A stretch of 37,244 bases of DNA, taken from assembly GCF_001427385.1 (NCBI RefSeq), contig NZ_LMGJ01000038.1, positions 183,475 through 220,718 on the forward strand. Reading direction: 5' to 3'. Source of the DNA: Mesorhizobium sp. Root157 (GTDB lineage Bacteria > Pseudomonadota > Alphaproteobacteria > Rhizobiales > Rhizobiaceae). The notes below the pieces were generated by a model. It worked only from the letters and a program-made list of their open reading frames with translations. It searched no databases and was not told the DNA's origin. The position numbers and the translations under genes were made by a program. How positions within the stretch are numbered: the first letter of the stretch is position 1; each line of letters starts with the position of its first letter. Shown in pieces: positions 9,123 through 18,949 of the stretch.

Positions 9123-10067
9123 ATGACGCAGTCACCCAATATCCTCGCCGTGGGCGGGGCGCACATCGATCGGCGCGGCCAGGTCTCCGGTGCATATGTC
9201 CCGGCGGCCTCCAATCCCGGCACAATGCGCGAAGACGTCGGCGGCGGCGTCTTCAACGCACTCCGCACAGCCATGCGCAGAGGCGCTTCGGCTTCGCTGC
9301 TTTCGGTACGAGGTGGCGACGCGGCTGCCGAGGCCGTTGCGCGGGCCATCGCCGAGTGCGGTGCTGCAGATCTCTCGGTGACCTTTCTCGACCGAACTAC
9401 GCCAAGTTACACGGCGCTTCTGGACCGCGAAGGCGAATTGATCGTCGGCTTTGCCGACATGGCGCTGTACGACATAGCCTTTCCAAAGCAGATACGCCGG
9501 GCCAAGGCGCGCGAGGCTGTGAGTGCTGCTGATGCGGTACTGTGCGATGCCAATCTGCCAGTGCCTGCTTTGGAGCGGCTGGCCATTTTGGCTGATGGCA
9601 AGCCACTGTTCGCCGTCGCCATTTCCCCGGCTAAGGTCGTACGCCTCAGTTCAATTCTGGGTCGTCTCACACTGTTGTTCATGAACCACCGCGAGGCGGC
9701 AGCGCTTGCCGAAGTAGCGCGCGAAGCAGCAATGCGCGACGTGGTTGCCGGCCTGCAAAAGGCCGGATTGGAGAGCGGTGTAGTCACATCCGGCGATGAT
9801 GCGATTCTCGGGTTCGACGGCAAAGGTTCGTTTGCGATCCGTCCCCCTGCTGCTCGGCACGTCGCCGACGTTACAGGGGCGGGCGATGCGCTTGCCGGCG
9901 CCACGGTCGCGGCTCTGCTGCGGGGTCTCGATTTGCGCCAAGCATTGCGCGAAGGAGTGGCGGCCGCGCTGCTTGCCGTCGAAAGCCCGGATGCCGTGCC
10001 GAAATTCGATGCCGCTTCCTTCGCCGAAGCGCTAGCCCTTGTGCCGCGGGCCGAGGAAGTGGCATGA
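9123..10067 (+). CDS. PfkB-family carbohydrate kinase, probable pseudouridine kinase
   Basis: A ribokinase/PfkB-fold kinase of 314 aa. The PfkB signature is present: a glycine-rich N-terminal segment ILAVGGAHIDRRG, GGGVFNALRTAMRRG near residues 40-53, and the C-terminal anion-hole motif DVTGAGDALAGA with catalytic Asp255. Because it directly precedes psuG (63 bp apart, same strand), the likely reaction is ATP-dependent 5'-phosphorylation of pseudouridine, giving the substrate for the glycosidase. That specificity rests on the neighbour; by sequence alone only sugar/nucleoside kinase is certain. The ATG at 9123 is chosen because the family N-terminus begins there; an in-frame start at 9090 is possible. 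No clear Shine-Dalgarno precedes either. Confidence 0.85.
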   Translation: MTQSPNILAVGGAHIDRRGQVSGAYVPAASNPGTMREDVGGGVFNALRTAMRRGASASLLSVRGGDAAAEAVARAIAECGAADLSVTFLDRTTPSYTALLDREGELIVGFADMALYDIAFPKQIRRAKAREAVSAADAVLCDANLPVPALERLAILADGKPLFAVAISPAKVVRLSSILGRLTLLFMNHREAAALAEVAREAAMRDVVAGLQKAGLESGVVTSGDDAILGFDGKGSFAIRPPAARHVADVTGAGDALAGATVAALLRGLDLRQALREGVAAALLAVESPDAVPKFDAASFAEALALVPRAEEVA

Positions 10068-10130
10068 AATCCTTGCACCGATGGCAAGAGCGGCTTGAAG
10101 GCTTGCAAGCCGCGTAACCGGGAGACGACC

Positions 10131-11048
10131 ATGACGCCAGAAAGCGCCCGTCCGTTTATCGATATCCATGCACCGGTGGCGAAGGCCCTGACCGCCGGTC
10201 GCCCGGTGGTGGCACTGGAAAGCACGATCATCACCCACGGCATGCCTTATCCCGACAATGGAGCGATGGCTGCCAATGTCGAAAAGATCGTGGCAGACGA
10301 AGGCGCGCTTCCGGCCACGATCGCGGTCGTCGGCGGCCGCATCAAGATCGGCCTTTCCGATGGCGAGCGCGAATCGCTGGCCTTGACGGGCGATGCCATG
10401 AAACTGTCGCGCGCCGACCTCGCATTCGCGGTGGCGGAAGGTCGTACAGGCGGCACCACCGTTGCCGCGACGATGATCGCGGCGCATATGGCCGGCATTC
10501 GGGTTTTCGCGACTGGCGGCATCGGTGGCGTCCACAAGGGTGCGGAAACCAGCTTCGACATTTCCGCCGACCTCGACGAACTGGCGCGCACGCCGGTCAT
10601 CGTCGTGTCAGCCGGCCCGAAAGCCATTCTCGACATCGAAAAGACGCTGGAAGTGCTGGAAACGCGCGGTGTACCGGTAGTTGCCCATCGCGCGGAAATC
10701 ATGCCGGCCTTCTGGTCTCGTCAGTCGCCGTGCCGTGCACCGCTTACGCTCGACAGTGCCACCAAGATCGCACAGCTGTTTCAAACAAGGCAAGCTCTGG
10801 GTCTCGACGGCGGCATGCTGGTGGCCAATCCAGTGCCCCAGGATGCCGAAATTCCCGCCGATGAAATGGCCGGGTACATCGAGGCAGCGCAGAAGGCCGC
10901 ACGAGCCCAGAACATCACCGGCAAGGCGGTGACGCCGTTCCTATTGTCGAATATCCTGGAACTCACCGGAGGCCGCAGCCTCAGGACCAACATCGCGCTG
11001 GTCGAGAACAATGCCAGGCTGGCCGCACAGATCGCCAAGGCGCTGTAG
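10131..11048 (+). CDS. psuG: Pseudouridine-5'-phosphate glycosidase
   Basis: PsuG (305 aa) cleaves the C-C glycosidic bond of pseudouridine 5'-phosphate to uracil and ribose 5-phosphate, the second step of pseudouridine breakdown. Family hallmarks are clear: VALESTIITHGMPYPDN (with the catalytic Glu near 30), the MKLSRADLAFA segment with the ribose-binding Lys (91), the long glycine-rich GRTGGTTVAATMIAAH and FATGGIGGVHKGAE stretches, and SAGPKAILDI with a second Lys (164). Length is normal. The start at 10131 has GGGAG seven bases upstream. It forms a two-gene unit with the PfkB kinase; no nucleoside transporter lies adjacent. Confidence 0.94.
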   Translation: MTPESARPFIDIHAPVAKALTAGRPVVALESTIITHGMPYPDNGAMAANVEKIVADEGALPATIAVVGGRIKIGLSDGERESLALTGDAMKLSRADLAFAVAEGRTGGTTVAATMIAAHMAGIRVFATGGIGGVHKGAETSFDISADLDELARTPVIVVSAGPKAILDIEKTLEVLETRGVPVVAHRAEIMPAFWSRQSPCRAPLTLDSATKIAQLFQTRQALGLDGGMLVANPVPQDAEIPADEMAGYIEAAQKAARAQNITGKAVTPFLLSNILELTGGRSLRTNIALVENNARLAAQIAKAL

Positions 11049-11052
11049 GGCT

Positions 11053-11376
11053 CTACTTGCCGGCACGCAGCCCTGCTTCATAGGCCTTGCGCGCCCAGAT
11101 GACCATTTCGTCGGGATCATCGAAAGCGCCGTCAGGAACGCTCCAATATGGCATCGCGACCTCCTTGCCGTGCCGCGAACCCGTGTAAGTCCACTGCTGG
11201 CTACCGGCGGCGGCGAAGTCGGGGGCGCTTTCGGCATCGGCCTTGAGCAGCAATTCGTCACGCAGCACCAACGCGATAATAACGCCCTGATAATAGATTC
11301 CCTTGCCGCCGAACATGCGCCGAATGGCGACCGGTCCGAGACCATCGAACAGTTCGCCTATGCGCTCATCGTCCAT
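11053..11376 (-). CDS. TfoX N-terminal domain protein
   Basis: A 107-aa protein made of a single TfoX_N domain: the hallmark LGPVAIRRMFGGKGIYYQGVIIALV near residues 13-37 and the PYWSVPDGAFDDPDEMVIWARKAYEAG end. TfoX/Sxy proteins regulate competence in gammaproteobacteria, but this short N-domain-only form is common in rhizobia without a known role. It lies 21 bp after sufA on the same strand and is probably the last gene of the suf transcript, convergent with psuG (4 bp apart). A link with Fe-S metabolism is suggested only by position. Confidence 0.85.
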   Translation of the reverse strand: MDDERIGELFDGLGPVAIRRMFGGKGIYYQGVIIALVLRDELLLKADAESAPDFAAAGSQQWTYTGSRHGKEVAMPYWSVPDGAFDDPDEMVIWARKAYEAGLRAGK

Positions 11377-11397
11377 GTGCGGGAATATTGGAAGGTT

Positions 11398-11784
11398 TCA
11401 GGCAGCATCTGCCGCACGCGCCTCGGCCAATGCCTTGAGGTCGGCCGGCTTCAGTTCCACCGATTCGCCACATCCGCAGGCCGAACTCTGGTTCGGGTTG
11501 GAGAAGGTGAAACCGGTGCGCAGCTTCGTCTGCTCGAAATCCATCTGCGTGCCAAACAGGAACAAGGCTGCTTCCGGCGCGACATAGACATGGGCGCCGT
11601 CACGCTCGATGTGGTCGTCCTTGGTGTTCGGCTCGGTCACCAGATCGACCGTATACTCCATGCCGGCGCAGCCGCCCTTCTTGATGCCGAGGCGGATGCC
11701 ATGCGCGTTATCGCGCGTGGCCACGATCTCGCGCACGCGCTCGGCGGCCCTTTCGGTCATGCTGATGACGGAAAAACTTCTCAT
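11398..11784 (-). CDS. sufA: Fe-S cluster A-type carrier protein
   Basis: A HesB/IscA-family A-type carrier of 128 aa that accepts Fe-S clusters from the SufBCD scaffold and passes them to apoproteins. The three ligand cysteines are present: C39 in KKGGCAGMEY and C103/C105 in SACGCGES. The C-terminus extends about 20 aa past the motif as an alanine-rich helix, longer than E. coli SufA. The ATG at 11784 is chosen over a GTG six codons upstream because GGAG lies six bases before it. A 257-bp gap separates it from sufT, so it may have an internal promoter or read through. Confidence 0.93.
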   Translation of the reverse strand: MRSFSVISMTERAAERVREIVATRDNAHGIRLGIKKGGCAGMEYTVDLVTEPNTKDDHIERDGAHVYVAPEAALFLFGTQMDFEQTKLRTGFTFSNPNQSSACGCGESVELKPADLKALAEARAADAA

Positions 11785-12041
11785 CTCATTCTCCGCTTCC
11801 ACGCCGGTTCAAGGCCGGCGGAACGCAACTGCGCCTAAGATGGTGAATATTTGCCACGCGCGCAAGGCATGCAACGTGCCCCTTCGAAGGATGGGCGCTC
11901 ACTTTCTCTAGCCAGAGGCCTTGAAGGCGATGCTCATGGCAACCTCGATCGCGATGCCTGCCAATACCGCCTGCCTCACTCCATCGCGTGATTTTGGATG
12001 TAGGGCGATATTTCCAGCTTTCAAACGGGGTTCGAGCCGGT
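11785..12041. other. Gap between sufT and sufA
   Basis: An unusually long gap inside an otherwise compact operon. In one minus-strand frame a reading ends VLAGIAIEVAMSIAFKASG (hydrophobic, stop near 11908), but no credible start or Shine-Dalgarno precedes it, so no gene is called. No convincing promoter or terminator was found. Confidence 0.3.
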
Positions 12042-12437
12042 TCAGTACCAACCACAGGCGATTTGCGCCTCTTCCGACATGCGGTCCGGCGACCACGGCG
12101 GATCGAAGGTCATGGTGACTTCGACGCCGGAAACACCCTCCACGGCGCCGACGGCGTTTTCGACCCAGCCCGGCATTTCGCCAGCCACCGGGCAACCGGG
12201 TGCGGTTAGCGTCATATCGATCTTGACCGAGCGGTCGTCCTCGATGTCGATCTTGTATATCAGTCCGAGTTCATAGATGTCGGCCGGAATTTCTGGATCG
12301 TACACCGTCTTCAGCGCCGAGACGATGTCATCGGTGAGCCGCGCCAATTGGTCCGCGGGAATGGCAGACGCCGAAAAGACGCTGTCGGTCGTGGCTTCTT
12401 GCGATGCGGCTTCGGTTGTTGTCGTCACGTCGTCCAT
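12042..12437 (-). CDS. sufT: SufT-type Fe-S assembly protein (DUF59/MIP18 family)
   Basis: A 131-aa protein with an acidic, Thr-rich N-terminal tail (about 1-35) and a DUF59 domain: IVSALKTVYDPEIPADIYELGLI (39-60), the conserved cysteine motif TLTAPGCPVAGEMPGWV (C82) and TMTFDPPWSPDRMSEEA. SufT proteins act in maturation of Fe-S proteins alongside SufBCD. The ATG at 12437 is chosen because GGGTGA precedes it; a GTG at 12446 overlapping the sufS stop is the alternative. It is directly downstream of sufS with a 5-bp gap, the standard rhizobial arrangement (the X gene of sufBCDSXA). Confidence 0.9.
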   Translation of the reverse strand: MDDVTTTTEAASQEATTDSVFSASAIPADQLARLTDDIVSALKTVYDPEIPADIYELGLIYKIDIEDDRSVKIDMTLTAPGCPVAGEMPGWVENAVGAVEGVSGVEVTMTFDPPWSPDRMSEEAQIACGWY

Positions 12438-12442
12438 ATTGG

Positions 12443-13684
12443 TCACCCGAAAAACTTGCGCGCTTTTTCCAGCGCCTCAGCGAGAGCATCGACCTCCGCC
12501 CTCGTATTGTACATGCCGAACGATGCCCTGCATGTGGATGTCACGCCGAAGCGCTTCAACAGCGGCTGGGCGCAGTGTGTGCCGGCGCGCACGGCAACGC
12601 CTTGCCGATCAATCACCATCGACACATCATGGGCGTGAATGCCCTGAAGTTCGAACGAGACGATGGCACCCTTGCCCGGCGCGTCGCCCAGAATGTGCAG
12701 CGAATTGATGGCGCGAAGCCGCTCATGCGCATAGTCTTTCAGGTCGGCCTCATGGGCGGCGATCCGCTCGCGACCCACGCTGTCCATGTAATCGAGCGCA
12801 GCACCCAGCCCGATTGCCTGCACGATCGGCGGCGTGCCGGCCTCGAAGCGGTGCGGCGGGTCATTATAAGTGACGTTGTCTTCCGTCACTTCCTCGATCA
12901 TCTCGCCGCCGCCCATGAAGGGGCGCATGCGCTCGAGCACTTCCTTCTTGCCGTAGAGCACGCCGATGCCGGACGGCCCGTAAACCTTGTGGCCGGTGAA
13001 GACGAAGAAATCGCAATCCAGATCCTGCACATCGATGGGCATATGGACGGCGCTCTGGCTACCATCGACCAGCACCGGAATGCCGCGCTGATGGGCGATG
13101 CGGCAGATTTCCTTGATCGGCGTCACCGTGCCAAGCGCGTTCGACATATGGGTGATGGCGACCAGCTTGGTTTTATCGGTCAGGCTCTTTTCGAAATCCT
13201 CGATGTGGAAGGCGCCGAGGTCATCCACTGGCACCCAGACCAACTTTGCGCCCTGCCGCTCGCGGATGAAATGCCACGGCACGATGTTGGAGTGATGCTC
13301 AAGGATCGACAGCACGATCTCGTCGCCCGCGCCGATGTTCGGCATGCCGAAACCATAGGCGGCCGTGTTGATGGCGGCGGTCGAGTTGGAGGTGAAAACG
13401 ATATTGTCGGTGCTGGGTGCATTCAGGAAGCGGCGCACCGATTCGCGAGCCTTTTCATAGGCATCGGTGGCGGCGTTCGACAGGAAATGCAGGCCGCGAT
13501 GGACGTTGGCGTATTCGAGCGAATAAGCATGCTGGATGGCATCGAGCACGACTTGCGGCTTTTGTGCCGACGCACCGTTGTCGAGATAAACGAGCGGTTT
13601 GCCGTAGACTTCGCGCGACAGAATGGGGAAGTCGCGGCGGATCGCCTCGACGTCATAGGGAATGGTTTCGAGTTTCTGGTCCAC
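12443..13684 (-). CDS. sufS: Cysteine desulfurase SufS (group II)
   Basis: A PLP-dependent cysteine desulfurase of 413 aa that removes sulfur from L-cysteine as a persulfide for cluster assembly by SufBCD. Visible features: IRRDFPILSREVYGKPLVYLDNGASAQKP near the N-terminus, the PLP-binding lysine in FVFTGHKVYGPSGIG (K233), and the persulfide cysteine in RAGTHCAQPLLKRFG (C371). These mark it as the SufS/CsdA type, distinct from the IscS-like enzyme at the front of the operon. The start is GTG, preceded by an AGCGAGAG-like site. No sufE homologue is seen in the window, so its sulfur acceptor must be encoded elsewhere or be another protein. Confidence 0.95.
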   Translation of the reverse strand: MDQKLETIPYDVEAIRRDFPILSREVYGKPLVYLDNGASAQKPQVVLDAIQHAYSLEYANVHRGLHFLSNAATDAYEKARESVRRFLNAPSTDNIVFTSNSTAAINTAAYGFGMPNIGAGDEIVLSILEHHSNIVPWHFIRERQGAKLVWVPVDDLGAFHIEDFEKSLTDKTKLVAITHMSNALGTVTPIKEICRIAHQRGIPVLVDGSQSAVHMPIDVQDLDCDFFVFTGHKVYGPSGIGVLYGKKEVLERMRPFMGGGEMIEEVTEDNVTYNDPPHRFEAGTPPIVQAIGLGAALDYMDSVGRERIAAHEADLKDYAHERLRAINSLHILGDAPGKGAIVSFELQGIHAHDVSMVIDRQGVAVRAGTHCAQPLLKRFGVTSTCRASFGMYNTRAEVDALAEALEKARKFFG

Positions 13685-13769
13685 GTCTCTCGCTTTCCGC
13701 GTGCCTAACGCACCCCACTCGGCCTCCGGATGAAGGGCTATCGCCTATCGTCGTTGGGCCGAGCGTTCC

Positions 13770-15038
13770 TCACCCGTGTGCAACAAACCAGTCGTCGAGC
13801 TTCAGTTCGAGCGCGTTGACGATCTGCTCGTCCTCCAGTTCCTCGATGACCGCAGCGACGAATGCCTTGACCAGCAAGCCACGCGCCGTCTTCTCGTCGA
13901 TACCGCGCGCCATCAGATAAAACAGATGATTGTGGTCGATCTCGGTAACCGTCGCGCCATGGCCGCAGACAACGTCATCGGCGAAGATTTCCAGTTCCGG
14001 CTTGGTCGAGAACTCGCCGTCGTCCGACAGAAGCAGCGTGTTGCAGGCCATGTTGGCATCTGTCTTCTGCGCGTGCTGATGCACGTTGATGCGGCCCTGG
14101 AAGACGCCATGCGCCTTGCCGGTCACCACGTTGCGAACGATTTCGGTCGATGTGGTGTTGGGCACCGCATGGTCGAGCACCATGGTCACGTCGGTATGGG
14201 TGTCTCCAGCCAGAAGGTTGATGCCGCGCAACTGGAAGTCGCAGCCTTCTCCCTTGGTCAGGACGTTGATTTCCTGGCGTACCAGCCTACCCCCGATGTT
14301 CATGAAGAACAGCGATAGCTTCGAATTCGCACCGAGATGCGCCTTGAACTGAGCAAGGTGCGTGGCGGTGTCCGGCTGCTCCTGCACGATCACCCAGGTT
14401 ACCTCGGCATCGTCGCCGATGGTCAGCTGGCTGACCGAACTTGCCAGCCCGTCACCAGCACCAACCTGGCGTTCGACGATGGTCGCCTTTGCGCCGGCGC
14501 CAACCCGCACCGGCAGACGCACATGGCTCTGGCCACCGGTCAGCATGTTCTGCAATTCGACCGGCTTCTCGATAGTCACACCAGCGGCGATGTCGACCAA
14601 GTAACCATCGGCGACAAAGGCGGCATTCAGCGCGCCGATCGCGTCATCGGTGCCGTAGAGGTCAAGCGCAGGCGCAAAGCTTCCGTCCGTCAATTTATCC
14701 GACAGACGCTCGACAGTGACGCCATCGACCTTCGACGCCGTCGCGCTCGACACGCCATTCAGCACCGAAAGCACCAGCGAGCCATCGACGATCGGCTCCA
14801 CCGCCTTGGCGGCGCCGGCCGGCGCGAAGGCCGGGATCGAGGTCAGCAGGCGGCGCAGATCGGTATAGTGCCATGATTCGACGCGCCGCGTCGGCAGGCC
14901 GTGCTTGATCGCCTCGATGGCCCCGTCGCGCTTCAGCATGACGGCACCGTCGCCTGGCAGATGCGACTGCCGCTCGCCATAAGCGTCGATCAGCGCCGTT
15001 TCGGCCAATGTTCGTTGAGGTTGCACACGCATGTTCAT
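13770..15038 (-). CDS. sufD: Fe-S cluster assembly protein SufD
   Basis: SufD (422 aa) pairs with SufB on the SufC ATPase dimer to form the SufBC2D scaffold and is needed for iron acquisition into the nascent cluster. The N-terminal helical part contains GLPTRRVESWHYTDLRRLL, typical of SufD, and the C-terminal right-handed beta-helix carries NTSTEIVRNVVTGKAHGVFQGRI and the region TKPELEIFADDVVCGHGATVTEID with the conserved C-G-H-G. The ATG at 15038 has GAGG eight bases upstream and lies 10 bp after the sufC stop. A further start two codons later is possible. Confidence 0.94.
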   Translation of the reverse strand: MNMRVQPQRTLAETALIDAYGERQSHLPGDGAVMLKRDGAIEAIKHGLPTRRVESWHYTDLRRLLTSIPAFAPAGAAKAVEPIVDGSLVLSVLNGVSSATASKVDGVTVERLSDKLTDGSFAPALDLYGTDDAIGALNAAFVADGYLVDIAAGVTIEKPVELQNMLTGGQSHVRLPVRVGAGAKATIVERQVGAGDGLASSVSQLTIGDDAEVTWVIVQEQPDTATHLAQFKAHLGANSKLSLFFMNIGGRLVRQEINVLTKGEGCDFQLRGINLLAGDTHTDVTMVLDHAVPNTTSTEIVRNVVTGKAHGVFQGRINVHQHAQKTDANMACNTLLLSDDGEFSTKPELEIFADDVVCGHGATVTEIDHNHLFYLMARGIDEKTARGLLVKAFVAAVIEELEDEQIVNALELKLDDWFVAHG

Positions 15039-15048
15039 GTTTGCCACC

Positions 15049-15804
15049 TCACGCCGCTTCGCCAATGATGCCGGCGTAGCCATTGGCTTCCAGTTCGACT
15101 GCCAGCGATTTGTCGCCGGACTTGATCACCTGGCCCTTGTAGAGCACGTGGACGCTGTCGGGCACGATAAGCTCCAGCAGGCGCTGGTAGTGGGTGATAA
15201 CGACAATGGCGCGGTCGGGCGAACGCAGCGCATTGACGCCTTCGGAAACGATCTTCAGCGCGTCGATGTCGAGGCCGGAATCGGTCTCGTCCAAAACGCA
15301 CAATTTGGGTTCGAGCAGCTTCATCTGCAGAATTTCAGCGCGCTTCTTCTCGCCACCGGAGAAGCCGACATTGAGCGGCCGCTTCAGCATCGCCATGTCC
15401 ATTTCTAGCGTCCCGGAAGCCTCCCTTACCCGTTTGATGAATTCCGGGATCTTCAGCGGCTCCTCGCCACGCGCCTTACGCTGCTCGTTCATCGCCACCT
15501 TCAGAAATTCCATCGTCGCCACGCCCGGTATCTCCATCGGGTACTGGAAGGCGAGGAAGATGCCGGCGGTGGCGCGCTCGGCCGGGTCCATTTCAAGGAT
15601 CGATTCACCGTTGTAGAGGATGTCGCCCTCGGTGACTTCATAGTCCTCGCGGCCGGCCAGCACATAGGACAGCGTCGATTTTCCCGAGCCGTTCGGCCCC
15701 ATGATGGCGGCAACCTCGCCGGCCTTGACCGTCAGGTCGAGGCCGCGGATGATTTCGGTGCCGGTCGAGGCGATGCGGGCGTGGAGGTTCTTGATCTCAA
15801 GCAT
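15049..15804 (-). CDS. sufC: Fe-S cluster assembly ATPase SufC
   Basis: SufC (251 aa) is the ABC-type ATPase that drives conformational change of the SufB-SufD scaffold during cluster assembly. Walker A GPNGSGKS (residues 36-43), the ABC signature in FSGGEKKRAEI, Walker B LCVLDETDSGLD and the VITHYQRLL switch histidine are all present. There is no membrane partner; it is a cytosolic ABC protein. The start MLEIKNLHAR at 15804 has AGGAAG before it. It lies 49 bp after sufB and 10 bp before sufD. Confidence 0.96.
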   Translation of the reverse strand: MLEIKNLHARIASTGTEIIRGLDLTVKAGEVAAIMGPNGSGKSTLSYVLAGREDYEVTEGDILYNGESILEMDPAERATAGIFLAFQYPMEIPGVATMEFLKVAMNEQRKARGEEPLKIPEFIKRVREASGTLEMDMAMLKRPLNVGFSGGEKKRAEILQMKLLEPKLCVLDETDSGLDIDALKIVSEGVNALRSPDRAIVVITHYQRLLELIVPDSVHVLYKGQVIKSGDKSLAVELEANGYAGIIGEAA

Positions 15805-15853
15805 TGTTTCTTCCTGAATCGTTTGTCTTTGTGCGGTCAGCGTCTGGCGGTGG

Positions 15854-17380
<1,527 letters not shown>

Positions 17381-17545
17381 AAGCGTTCTCCATCCACGCC
17401 GGGGTCAAGGCCCGACAGTTTTCAAACTATGGCACCGTTCGGGTGGGAACGGCGTAAGTTCCATATAGTGCGTCCGGGCCGGAAATGCACCGGCCTATAG
17501 GGTCGCACGGCTCTACCAGACCCGAAGGTCCAATTCGCGCTGCCG

Positions 17546-18709
17546 TCAGGCGGCCTTGTCTCGGTTGGCACGGCGGGCGGCAATGCCCGCCAGCGCGTCG
17601 CGAAACAATTCCAGGTCGCGCGCGCTTGTCGCCTGCCCGATGGAGACGCGCAGCGCACCATGGCTTTCGTCATAGCCCATTGCCTTCAACACATGGCTGG
17701 GCCCGACCTTGCCGGAAGAACATGCCGAACCCGCCGACAAGGCCACACCGGCAAGATCGAAGGCTATTTGCGCGGTTTCGGCCTTGACGCCGGGAATGGC
17801 GAAAAATGTCGTATTGGCCAGGCGCGGTGCAGCACCGCCGAAGAATTCGGCATCGGGTACCAATTGCGCCACTACCGTCTCTATCTGCGAGCGCTTTTCG
17901 GCAACGGCACCAATGTCCGACAGTCCAGCAAGCGCCTGGCTGGCGGCTGCACCGAAGCCGGCAATGCCGACCAGATTCTCAGTACCGCCGCGATGGCCCT
18001 TTTCCTGGCCGCCGCCGCTGACCAGCGGGCTCGGCATCATCAGGTCGCCAGCGGCAACAAGCGCGCCAATACCCTTGGGGCCACCGATCTTGTGTGACGA
18101 CAGAATCAAATAATCGGCACAAAACTTTGACATATCGAGAGGAATTCGGCCCGCCGCTTGAACGGCATCCAGTACGAGGATGCCACCCGCTACCTTCACG
18201 GCTTGCGCGATCTTTTCGATCGGCTGAATGACCCCGGTCTCGTTATTGGCCGCATGAACGGCGACCAAGGGCAACCCGGAAGCCTTGTCATGCGCGGTCA
18301 ATGCAGCCGCAAGCGCATCCAGATCGATTACGCCATCGGCACCAACGCCAATGCGGCTGACATGCTCCGGCGCAAAACGGCCACCATTCAGCAGACACGG
18401 ATGATCGGCAGTGCAGACATAGAGATGGCCCAGGCGCACGGCGCTGCGCCCCATTTTCCAGTCGGGCGCAAGCAAGGTCGATGCGGCCTCCGTCGCGCCG
18501 GAGGTGAAGACGACGTGTTCGGGCCTGGCATTGACCAATGCTGCAACATAGCGACGCGCATCTTCGATCATGCGACGGGCCATGCGGCCTTCCGAATGGA
18601 CGGACGAAGGGTTGGCAGCCACATCGAGCGCCACGACCATAGCCGCACGCGCCGCATCGAGAAGCGGTGCGCTTGCGTTGTAGTCGAGATAGGCGCGTTC
18701 GGCAGCCAT
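17546..18709 (-). CDS. Cysteine desulfurase, IscS/NifS-like (group I)
   Basis: A second PLP cysteine desulfurase of 387 aa, the first gene of the suf operon (called sufS2 in Agrobacterium-type operons). Features: YLDYNASAPL at the N-terminus, HAANNETGVIQPI, the PLP lysine in SSHKIGGPKGIGAL (K207) and the persulfide cysteine in SAGSACSSGKVGPSH (C330) on the longer group I loop. It is shorter than typical IscS (about 400 aa). Such a group I enzyme can hand sulfur to several acceptors, including tRNA thiolation enzymes; which it serves cannot be told. Its upstream region carries an Irr-like iron control box. Confidence 0.93.
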   Translation of the reverse strand: MAAERAYLDYNASAPLLDAARAAMVVALDVAANPSSVHSEGRMARRMIEDARRYVAALVNARPEHVVFTSGATEAASTLLAPDWKMGRSAVRLGHLYVCTADHPCLLNGGRFAPEHVSRIGVGADGVIDLDALAAALTAHDKASGLPLVAVHAANNETGVIQPIEKIAQAVKVAGGILVLDAVQAAGRIPLDMSKFCADYLILSSHKIGGPKGIGALVAAGDLMMPSPLVSGGGQEKGHRGGTENLVGIAGFGAAASQALAGLSDIGAVAEKRSQIETVVAQLVPDAEFFGGAAPRLANTTFFAIPGVKAETAQIAFDLAGVALSAGSACSSGKVGPSHVLKAMGYDESHGALRVSIGQATSARDLELFRDALAGIAARRANRDKAA

Positions 18710-18829
18710 TTTGCTCTCAATGTCTCCGTGCCTGAAGCCGCTTTAAACGCAGAAGCGTTATTTCCTTGAAATCAAAGGGCCAGCCGTCCTATCTAGCGCC
18801 TTTGCGGCACGGGTGGCTAACCCACTCAG

Positions 18830-18846
18830 TTTTGAATAGTTCTAAT
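18830..18846. promoter_or_regulatory. Irr-type iron control element (ICE) before the suf operon
   Basis: The 17-bp sequence TTTTGAATAGTTCTAAT fits 15 of 17 positions of the published ICE consensus TTTRGAAYNRTTCYAAA bound by the haem/iron-responsive regulator Irr in rhizobia. It lies 121 bp upstream of the first desulfurase gene and 104 bp upstream of the divergent hydrolase gene. A separate perfect palindrome TTCTAGAA follows at 18851-18858. Irr control of suf genes fits known alphaproteobacterial iron regulation. Confidence 0.6.
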
Positions 18847-18949
18847 CTGGTTCTAGAAACAGCTTCGACGCGCGTCAAGGTCGAATCTTGTGCAACCAGG
18901 TCAGGAATTGGTTCGACACCGCTTCATCGTTTGCAGTTCGGAGTTATCG

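Noticed and set aside
11908..12040. Hydrophobic reading ending VLAGIAIEVAMSIAFKASG in the sufT-sufA gap
   Set aside because: It resembles a real small-protein tail, but the frame has no start codon with a ribosome site and upstream it merges into the sufT shadow.
12404..13708. 434-codon plus-strand open frame over sufS
   Set aside because: It mirrors sufS on the opposite strand; no family features or ribosome site.
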